Part shown: piece after piece, positions 1 through 6,554 of the stretch
How positions within the stretch are numbered: position 1 is the first letter of the stretch
How the letters are laid out: every line of letters begins with the position of its first letter
Source of the DNA: Dictyocoela muelleri
Lineage: Eukaryota > Microsporidia
Reading direction: 5' to 3'
DNA length: 15,113 bases
Assembly (NCBI GenBank): GCA_016256075.1
Contig: SDVU01000324.1
Location: forward strand, 1-15,113
The notes under the pieces: generated by a model
Seen by the model: only the letters and a program-made list of their open reading frames with translations
What the model was told of the DNA's origin: nothing
Databases searched by the model: none
Program-made: the position numbers and the translations under genes

Positions 1-444
1 TTCTACAAATGATAATACTCCTGGAATTCAATGGCTAATAGGAGGTATTGAGGATACAGATGAGAGGCGATTTTTTTAGAAATAATTCCTAATAGATCCA
101 TAGAAACCATATTAAATGCTTTACGTAATAATTTACATGAAGGAACAGTAATTATTACAGATGGTTATCCCAGTTATCCTGCTGCTGTAACTCAATTTGG
201 CTCACAGCACATTATAGTTCCACATAATCAAGGATTCACAAATTCTGACGGAAATCATACGAATTTGATTGAGAATTTATGGTCACATCTTAAGGCTGAG
301 TATCGAATAAGACGTGGGATTCCAATAAGAAGTATGGAGGATTTTATTTTTGAGTTTTACTTTAAAAAATGGTTTATTAAAAAAAGAAATTTAATTTCAA
401 TTTCAAATTGCTTTAAAAAAATTTTAGAAATTTTATTTAATTAA
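1..444 (+). pseudogene. Merlin / ISXO2-like (IS1595-type) DDE transposase, 3' part, frameshifted
   Basis: This is the C-terminal half of a cut-and-paste transposase of the ISXO2/IS1595 group, called Merlin in eukaryotes; the 5' part lies outside the window. Seen in the sequence: frame 2 reads a block ending GGIEDTDERRFF, then a run of seven T at 71-77 leads into a stop. One base fewer than expected has shifted the frame. Reading continues in frame 1 from 79 with IIPNRS, then TDGYPSY (second catalytic Asp), HNQGFTN and HTNLIENLWSHLK, the family's third acidic motif followed by the conserved Trp and Lys, then RRGI, ending at TAA 442-444. Apart from that single break the reading frame is well preserved, so the copy is young or was recently active. 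I see no inverted repeat just downstream that I can assign to it. Family assignment is confident; subfamily is not. Confidence 0.88.
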
Positions 445-539
445 ATACTTTTACCCCTTAAGCGTACTTTAACTGTTATTTTATTTTTAGAAATTTTAAA
501 TAAATTCCATGAACCCCTACCTTATACATGTGAAAATTC

Positions 540-780
540 CCAAAATTGACGGAAGCGCCGGTTTTTCGATCAAATGAACGGCTTTGCCATAAAATTGAGA
601 GATGTTGCAACTTGAATGAACGTCGTTGCAACCACCCGGCGGCTTAGCAATCAAATGAGGCGGCATTTAACTAAAATGAGCGGAGTGGCAATCGAATTGA
701 GCGAGATTTTGAAGATAATTAATAAATTATGTCAATTATAGTTTTGCAACAGAATGAGCAGTTTTGTAATAAAAATGAAA
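540..780. repeat. Degenerate 21-bp tandem repeat, relatively GC-rich
   Basis: About nine diverged units of 21-22 bp follow one another, with a core like AAATGAGCGGCTTTGCAAT (for example at about 571, 659, 680 and 701). The block is clearly richer in G and C than the surrounding DNA. It ends just before the start of the Tc1-like transposase remnant, so it could be that element's subterminal region or an unrelated minisatellite. A period of 21 bp would also fit a seven-residue protein repeat, but stops and length changes leave no open frame now. Confidence 0.7.
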
Positions 781-793
781 AAACTTTACTCAT

Positions 794-2235
794 ATGTCAT
801 CTAAAAAGCAATATCAAATAATGATAGTAGAGTATTGCCGAAAAATTGGATGATAGTTAGAACGTAAAAAATAGCAGATGCTTTAAGTATTCCACTTCAA
901 ACAGTTCCCATACTAGTAAAAGTGTACCTAAAACTTATCACATCCTGCTTAATTTCGAGGTGGTGACAAATGTTCTAAACTTACAGATTTTCAGAAACAC
1001 CAATTTCGTAATTGGGTGGGCCATATAGCTAGTGGTCAACACTCTTTTATCATAAATTTAAGTATCGTGGTTAAAATCTCGCTGACGTAACTCTTTAATA
1101 AATAACGAGGATTGAAATTAAGCGTTCATAACTATATAATTATAGTATAATTTACAGTTGTTCCAGTGTTATAGCTGATTAAGACTTTGTCTAATATTAC
1201 AATATAGCAGAAGAGACTCTACTATGAGTGGGGATGATTGCGGAGACGCATATCGGAAGGGTAGTAAAAAATAAAAAAATAACAAAAGCCACCAATTACC
1301 TGTATCCTGCTGAGTCATTGATAAAACGAAGATCGCGTATACAACTGGGCTTATGGGTAGCTTAGGAAGAGACAGATTATTCGAATATAAACCAAAGGTA
1401 TAAAGACAATGCTTAAGGTCAACTCTTCGTGTTAGCAGCTATGGATGTTGTCTACATGTAATATATTTATTTCGTCTATGAATCGATGGATCATACACTC
1501 ATACATAGAAAAATTTGCAGATCATGATAAGATCAAATTTAATCTTGAGGTTTCAGATAGTACTATTGATAGATGTTTAATGGCATTTCATTATACACTT
1601 AAATAGATTTTAATTAAAAGGAAGATAAATGCTTCTTCAGCAATCGTTATTAGATAAATAATTGCTCAGAAATTCCGACTTCTTAAGGACAATACCGATA
1701 TTGAATACTTTATTATTACGATGATATAGGGGTTTTCATCTCCAGTATTTCAAACAGCTTATAATTCTTTCATTGGCCACTCTGTCAATAAAAATATACC
1801 TTCATATAGAACGAGAAATATTACTGGTTTGTAGCGACGAATAAATACAAAATGTTGTGATAAAAAGTACAAAACCCAAATCTAATAAAGAAAATTTCAG
1901 AGATTGTTTATAGCTCTAAAATAAAAATGTACATGAATGCAAATACTAACACTTATTTTTATTTTTGATAATGCTATAATACAGCATGCACCCCACAGTA
2001 AAATCGATCCTTGAATAAAACAATATAGAATATAATACATCCACCGTATTCTTCATTTTTTAATCTATAGGGAAATGTTTTTCTAAAATTAAAAAATTAT
2101 GTAAAAGGTGAAGGAAAAAACAAAATGAGTTATTTGATTCGAAAAAAAGGGTTTGAAATAGTAAATATATCAGATTTCAATGTCTTTATATAAGTATGTT
2201 AAGACATATCAATCATAGTTAAAAGAGGTAGTTAA
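794..2235 (+). pseudogene. Tc1/mariner-type transposase gene, decayed and split by a SINE
   Basis: This is a remnant of a Tc1/mariner (IS630-like) DDE transposase gene. The first piece (794-1017) starts with ATG and MSSKKQYQIMIVEYCRKIG, continues after a frame break with a helix-turn-helix-like KIADALSIPLQTV, and then in a third frame reads RGGDKCSKLTDFQKHQFRNW, the linker typical of Tc1-like transposases. The 1018-1466 SINE interrupts it. The second piece (1469-2235) reads FNLEVSDSTIDRCLMAFHYT, then a weak IEYF block where the first Asp belongs, and near 2040-2105 HPPYSSFFN and NVFLKLKNYVK, which match the PPYSPxLNPIE...KLK signature around the last acidic residue. There are many stops and several frameshifts, so the gene is long dead. 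The two pieces read on across the SINE, so the SINE came later. I could not assign terminal inverted repeats. Confidence 0.82.
1018..1466 (+). mobile_element. tRNA-derived SINE, copy A (nested in Tc1-like gene)
   Basis: This near-full-length copy (about 449 bp) belongs to a SINE family with six copies in the window. The tRNA-like head (1018-1105) has a box A one base short (TAGCTAGTGG near 1026) and a decayed box B (near 1069). The body keeps the family core TGTATCCTGCTGAGTCATTG near 1301 and the 3' block reading ...TGTTGTCTACATGTAATATA. The 7-mer ATTTCGT occurs just outside both ends (1003-1009 and 1469-1475), the likely remains of a longer target duplication. The second copy also restores a coding-like stretch of the split transposase. 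Confidence 0.85.
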
Positions 2236-2406
2236 TTGATAATTAAAGACAATATTGTGAAAAAAATATTTTTAATTTTACATGAAATTTTTTTTCTTTT
2301 TTTTAAAAAAAATCATTTTAAAAATTAAAACAAAGATGTTCTTTAATTTCACCGATAAAAATTATTTTAAAATTTCACTAAAAAAATTGATACAATTTTA
2401 CAATAA

Positions 2407-2756
2407 AATTCGGGTTCTTACCAGGTCACCGCCCCCCCCTAAAAAACAGTAAAGTCTCATTTCTTATAGCTTATGACATGATTCTTATTTAAAATAAGCT
2501 CAGAATCACGAGATAATTCCAAATATGATAGAATTATATCATAAAAAGAATTTATAGAGGGTTTCTAAAAATTGTCGCTTTGCGACAATTTTTAGAAACT
2601 ATCTATAAATTCTTCTTATGATATAATTCTATCATATTTAGAATTATCTCGTGATTTTGAGCTTATTTCAAATAAGAATCATGTCATAAGCTCAAAGAAA
2701 TGAGACTTTACTATTTTTTAGGGGGGGGGCCGGTGGCCGGGTAAGAACCCGAATTT
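2407..2756. mobile_element. 350-bp foldback (palindromic MITE-like) element, copy 1
   Basis: Two arms of about 172 and 175 bp are near-perfect reverse complements, joined by a 3-nt loop (TTT at 2579-2581 between GTCGC and GCGAC). The ends read ATTCGGGTTCTTACC and its complement GGTAAGAACCCGAAT. A C8 run on the left faces a G9 run on the right. There is no coding capacity. I found no convincing target-site duplication. A more decayed relative lies at 6165-6470, so this is a repeated family and not a chance palindrome. The high arm identity implies a young copy or ongoing arm-to-arm gene conversion. The transposase that moves it is unknown. Confidence 0.85.
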
Positions 2757-3010
2757 CATCTTATACATGGCGAGTTCCTAAAAGAGGGGTGGCGCACCCT
2801 TTGGAAAACTAAATTAAGAATAAAAATTATTATTTTTATTTGCACTTATGTTATTTTTATCAAATGATGTACTATTAAACACTCAACTCAGAAAAGAGCC
2901 AGAAACGATTTTAGCAATATATTCATTGTCAAGCTAAATGTAATATGTTGCGCGCGCTGCGTCCAACATGAGCGCTACGCGCACATTTTTAATTTTACAT
3001 AAAATCTACC

Positions 3011-3075
3011 ATGCCACATCGAGACTTGAACCCAAATTTATTAAATATCATTTAACCGACTGGAAGACAGAATTA
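3011..3075 (-). other. tRNA-like segment, left arm of the foldback
   Basis: On the minus strand the segment has a box A-like stretch (TTCCAGTCGGTTAA) followed about 30 nt later by a box B-like GGGTTCAAGTCTC. The latter folds as a T-arm of five pairs (two of them G-T) around the 7-nt loop TTCAAGT. No acceptor stem closes and there is no clear anticodon arm, so it is tRNA-derived and not a working tRNA gene. It reads towards the left end of the palindrome. Confidence 0.6.
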
Positions 3076-3461
3076 AAATTTAAATATTATTAAAATTTAT
3101 ACATTTTGACAAATTTTATTTTTTTTTTAAATATTAAAATTATCGTAATTAAAAAATTATGCCATAAAATTACATCATTAATTCTTGCATTTTATTCTTC
3201 TACTATTTTATTATTCCATTAACAAATTAAAAAGAAAATTTTATTTAATTTTTTTAATAATGATTTTTATTAGGCGACGTTGCATTTTATTCTTCCACCA
3301 ATTTAATTTTAAATAATTTTTCGGACCTATTTTATTATTCCACTTAATACCATTATTTAATTGGCAGAGTAATAAAAATTAAAATACCTGAATAATTAAT
3401 GCACATATTTGATCTTATGCACCACACTCTTATACTAGACTTCTCAAGTGTGTTTTACATA

Positions 3462-3655
3462 GGGTTTCAAAGCTATAGACCGATTTTACAAAGTTATAGA
3501 GTTATTTTTCAAAGTTATAGAGCTATTTTTTCAAAGTTATAGAGCCATTTCTTTAAAAGTTATAGGTCCCTTTCTTTCAAAGTTATGACCAATTTCTTTC
3601 AGACTCATAGCCACATTTTTACAGAATTATAGAAATATTTTTCCAGAGTTATAGA
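3462..3655. repeat. 22-23-bp tandem array, left foldback arm
   Basis: About nine diverged copies of a unit like CAAAGTTATAGAGCTATTTT follow each other. The inverted counterpart lies at 4446-4640 in the other arm. Both arrays hold similar unit numbers, which argues for arm-to-arm correction or recent duplication of one arm. Confidence 0.75.
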
Positions 3656-3684
3656 TAATACTCGAAAATTCGTATCGATTAATT

Positions 3685-4055
3685 ATTTTTAACCCCTATT
3701 TTTAAACCCGTAGAACACATATTTTTTAGCCCATATTTTTTAGCAAATATTTTTAACCCCGTATTTTATAACCTTTACTTCTAACCCTTCCTAAAAAACT
3801 TCATTTTTTAACATTTATTTTTGTGCCCTTATTTTATGCCCTTATTTTTTAGCCCTAATTTTTATACCCTTATTTTTCAGCCCTTATTTTTTACACATAT
3901 TTTTAACCCATATTTTTAAGACCACATTTTTTAGCCCCTATTTTTTAATCCTTATTTTTTAACCCTTATTTAGCTTTATTTTTCAACTCTTATTTTCAAC
4001 TCTTATTTTTTAACCCTGAATTTTCAACCCTTTTTTTCAACACTGATTTTTCAAC
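3685..4055. repeat. 13-14-bp T-rich tandem array, left foldback arm
   Basis: More than 20 variable units of the type TTTTTTAGCCCTTA or TTTTTAACCCCTA run up to the centre of the palindrome. The pattern looks faintly telomere-like (AACCCTTA), but the unit length varies and the long T-run is not a known telomeric repeat. Confidence 0.7.
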
Positions 4056-4059
4056 AAAA

Positions 4060-4425
4060 GTTAAAAATGAGGGTTAAAAACAAGTGTTAAACATAAGGCT
4101 TATTAATTTACGGGCGAACAAATAGAGCTAAAAAATGGGGGCTAAAAATAGGAGTTGAAATTATGGGTTGAAACATATTGGTTCAAAAATATGGGCTAAA
4201 AATAAAGTGCTAAAATAAGGCCACGAAAATAAATGCTAAAAATAAGGTTTAAAGTGTGGGTTGGGAGTAAGAGTAAAAAAATACGCGTTTTAAGATATGG
4301 ATTAAAAAATATGGTCTAAAAAATACTGGCGAAAAAATATTGGTTAAAAAATATTGGTTAAAAAAATAGTCTCAAAAAATAGAGGTTAAAATAGGGTTAG
4401 GGGTTAAAAATAAGGGTTAAAAAAT
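4060..4425. repeat. 13-14-bp A-rich tandem array, right foldback arm
   Basis: This is the inverted counterpart of the 3685-4055 array, with units such as GGGTTAAAAATAA and GGTTAAAAAATATT. It starts at the centre of symmetry. Single units differ more between the arms here than in the flanking arm sequence, as expected for slippage-prone DNA. Confidence 0.7.
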
Positions 4426-4445
4426 AATTAATCGATACGATTTTC

Positions 4446-4640
4446 GAGAATAATCCATAACTCTAACAAAATGTTTCTATAATTCTGTAAAAATTTGGCT
4501 ATATGTCTGAAAGAAATTTGTCATAACTTTGGAAAAAGTGGGCCTGTAACTTTGAAAGAAATGGCTCTATAAGTTTAAAAAAATAACCCTATAAGTTTGT
4601 AAAATCGATCTATTACTTTAAAACCCCATGTAAAACACAA
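4446..4640. repeat. 22-23-bp tandem array, right foldback arm
   Basis: This is the inverted counterpart of the 3462-3655 array, with units such as ATAACTTTGAAAGAAATGGC. Both arrays are separated from the central array by a short conserved spacer containing ATCGAT (near 4430 here, near 3674 in the left arm). Confidence 0.72.
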
Positions 4641-5159
4641 TTTTGAAGTCTAGTATAAGAGCGTGGTGTATAAAATTATATAAATGCATTTATTATTCAG
4701 GTGTTTTAATTTTTATTATTCTGCCCTTTTAATTAAAGGTATTAAGTGGAAGAATAAAATAGGTCCAAAAATTAAAACAAATTAAAGTGGTGGAAGAATA
4801 AAATGCAAGGTTGTCTAATAAAAATCATTATTAAAAAAATTTAAATAAAATTTTCTTTTTAATTTGTTAATGGAAGAATAAAATAATGGAAGAATAAAAT
4901 GCAATATTTATTGATAACTATTTTCTTAATATATCTATTTTTATTGTTTTCTTACGACCACGTGAATATTCTAAAAAAATCCATTCAATCAAAGAATATC
5001 TTATATAACAGCTTTTTTCATGTTTTTATTCATTTTTTTTGATACAGAGAAGGAATATTACGATAATCTCTTATTTTATTCCTTTAATTTAAATCATTTT
5101 AATATAAAAAAATTAAAATTTGTCAAAATGTATAAATTTTAATAATATTTAAATTTTAA

Positions 5160-5222
5160 TTCTGTCGTCCAGTCGGTTAACTGATAATTAATAAATTTGG
5201 GTTCAAGTCTCAATGTTGCATG
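5160..5222 (+). other. tRNA-like segment, right arm of the foldback
   Basis: This is the mirror copy of the 3011-3075 segment and reads towards the right end of the palindrome. The box A-like stretch is TCGTCCAGTCGG (10 of 12 positions fit the Pol III consensus). The box B-like stretch is GGTTCAAGTCT at 5200-5210 (9 of 11). They are about 33 nt apart, a normal internal-promoter distance. Its sequence differs from the SINE heads, so it comes from another tRNA. The acceptor stem does not pair. Confidence 0.6.
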
Positions 5223-5555
5223 ATATATTTTATTAAAAATTATAAATGTGCGCGTAGCGCGCATGTTGCGCACAGCTCGCGCGACATAATGTCAATCAAA
5301 TTTATCCCGAATAAATATAAAAATTTTAATTTAATGCTAAGTAATATAAAAAAGTAAGTGAATTTATAAAGAATAACTTTTGACCTATAGAGTGATTACT
5401 AATTCTTTATAATAAATTTACATCTGTATATGCCAATTTTAGGACTGTTTTGTTAATATAAGAATTTTTAAATAAATATAAAAAGAATTTAATCTGGACA
5501 TAATAAGGAAAATTTTAAATCGTTTCCTTTTTCTCGATTTTTAATTCTAAGATGA

Positions 5556-5570
5556 ACTGAATGGTATATA
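5556..5570. repeat. Target-site duplication, 3' side of SINE copy B
   Basis: ACTGAATGGTATAT here matches ACTGAATGATATAT at 6034-6047, on the other side of SINE copy B, at 13 of 14 positions. Direct repeats of this length are the usual trace of LINE-driven, target-primed insertion. The AT-rich end could extend the match by chance, because the SINE tail is also TA-rich. Confidence 0.7.
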
Positions 5571-6033
5571 TATTATATTACATGCTGACAAATCCATGGC
5601 TGCCAACCCAGAGAGTTGTCTCCTACTTTGTATCTGTGGCCTTTGGTCATTGGTGTTTCTATAATATGTCGCTCTTAAGCTCCCCAGAAGCCAAGCTGTA
5701 TACGCGATTTTCGTTTTACCAATGACGCAGTAGGATACAGGTAATTAGTGTCCTTATGTTTTTTTTTATTTTCCACTACCTATTTTAACGAGATCCGTCG
5801 TCTCACTTATCCTCACACCTAGGAGAGTCTCTTATACTTCATTGTCTTATTCTAACACCTCTTACTCAGCTATGATTACTGGAAAAAACTGTATATTAAT
5901 GCTTTATTTCTATAGTTATGACCACTTAATGTCATTCCCTCATTATTTATTAAAGAGTGACGTCATCGGAATTCGAACCTCGATACTTAAATTTTACACT
6001 CAAGAGTGTCAATCACCGAGCTATCTTGCCCGC
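5571..6033 (-). mobile_element. tRNA-derived SINE, copy B, full length
   Basis: This complete copy of about 463 bp reads on the minus strand. The head lies at its right end, with box A TAGCTCGGTGA (6013-6023) and box B GGTTCGAATTC (5969-5979), 33 nt apart. Between them ACACTCTTGAGTGT can fold on itself. The body carries the family core TGTATCCTACTGCGTCATTG and a 3' block with GTCAGCATGTAATATA that runs into a TA-rich tail. It is flanked by a 14-bp duplication (5556-5570 and 6034-6048). Short open frames inside it are incidental. Confidence 0.9.
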
Positions 6034-6048
6034 ACTGAATGATATATT
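6034..6048. repeat. Target-site duplication, 5' side of SINE copy B
   Basis: This is the partner of 5556-5570. It directly abuts the tRNA-like head, which fixes the 5' end of the SINE family near GCGGGC/GGGCC, a few bases before box A. Confidence 0.7.
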
Positions 6049-6164
6049 AAAAATGTTATATCCGGATAAAAAAATCGGAAAAAGAAATGATTCATTTATC
6101 ACTTAATTTGCTCAAAAAAAGTATTTTCAATATTGTTTTTCAAAAATGATTTATATTAACAAAA

Positions 6165-6470
6165 AGGTCCTAAAACCAGCATGAACCGCATTTACACGAT
6201 TTTTATTTGAAATAAGAGTAAAATTATGAATTTTATTTAGCTATTATATGAATAATTTTTTAAAAGCTATATAGTGATCTTACATTAAATTTTAACAAAG
6301 TAAAAATTTGATGATACTTCTCTTTATAGCTTTTTAAAATTTATTCTCATTATAACTGAAGACAGCTCGTGATTTTACGCTTATTTCAAATAAAAATCGT
6401 GTAATTTCCTGTTACAGTAAAAAATTTTCCAAAAATAGCGTGGGTAACCCGTTGGTAAACCAAAAAATTC
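6165..6470. mobile_element. Foldback element, decayed copy 2 of the 350-bp family
   Basis: Two arms are imperfect reverse complements centred near 6300. ACGATTTTTATTTGAAATAA (6197-6216) faces TTATTTCAAATAAAAATCGT (near 6382-6401), and AGCTATA faces TATAGCT nearer the centre. The right end, read inwards, gives CGGGTTACCCACGC then TTTTTTACTGTAACAGG, which lines up with the left end of copy 1 (CGGGTTCTTACC, AAAAAACAGTAAAG). The arms have drifted far more than in copy 1, so this insertion is older. It ends about 70 bases downstream of the stop of the minus-strand gene at 6555-8009. Confidence 0.65.
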
Positions 6471-6538
6471 ACCTTAAAATTTCAACATCAAAAAATATGA
6501 ATTTAAAAATTTACCCAGACGAATAAATAATAAACTTT

Positions 6539-6544
6539 TTTATT
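6539..6544 (-). terminator. Poly(A) signal AATAAA of the 484-residue gene
   Basis: AATAAA lies on the minus strand 10 bases beyond the TAA of the 6555-8009 gene. Such close spacing is typical of compact microsporidian genes. In DNA this AT-rich the hexamer also occurs by chance. Confidence 0.5.
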
Positions 6545-6554
6545 AAAATATAAA

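Larger units (their letters stand above)
2944..5288. mobile_element. 2.35-kb foldback element with tandem-repeat arms and tRNA-like ends
   Basis: The whole stretch is an imperfect palindrome centred near 4057, with arms of about 1.11 kb (2944-4055) and 1.23 kb (4060-5288). From the outside inwards each arm has: a GC-rich patch (TATGTTGCGCGCG on the left, mirrored by CGCGCGACATA on the right); a tRNA-like segment reading outwards; an AT-rich stretch with four copies of TGGAAGAATAAAAT or one-base variants; a 22-bp tandem array; and a 13-14-bp tandem array running to the centre. The layout resembles Drosophila FB elements, whose inverted repeats also consist of short tandem repeats. No open frame of useful length is present, so it would need enzymes from elsewhere. 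A replication-born inverted duplication is the main alternative. Confidence 0.8.

Noticed and set aside
540-780. A CRISPR-like array.
   Set aside because: The units are directly adjacent, degenerate and without unique spacers; the context is eukaryotic.
2407-2756. An intrinsic terminator or hairpin RNA gene because of the strong stem.
   Set aside because: The stem is about 170 bp per arm, has transposon-like ends and a second genomic relative, so a mobile foldback explains it.
3685-4425. A telomere or telomere-like array (AACCCTTA words).
   Set aside because: The unit length varies, long T/A runs are built in, and the array is inverted around a centre inside the contig, which fits foldback arms better.
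5842-6042. A 66-residue open frame on the plus strand.
   Set aside because: It lies inside SINE copy B on the opposite strand and is not kept in copy C.
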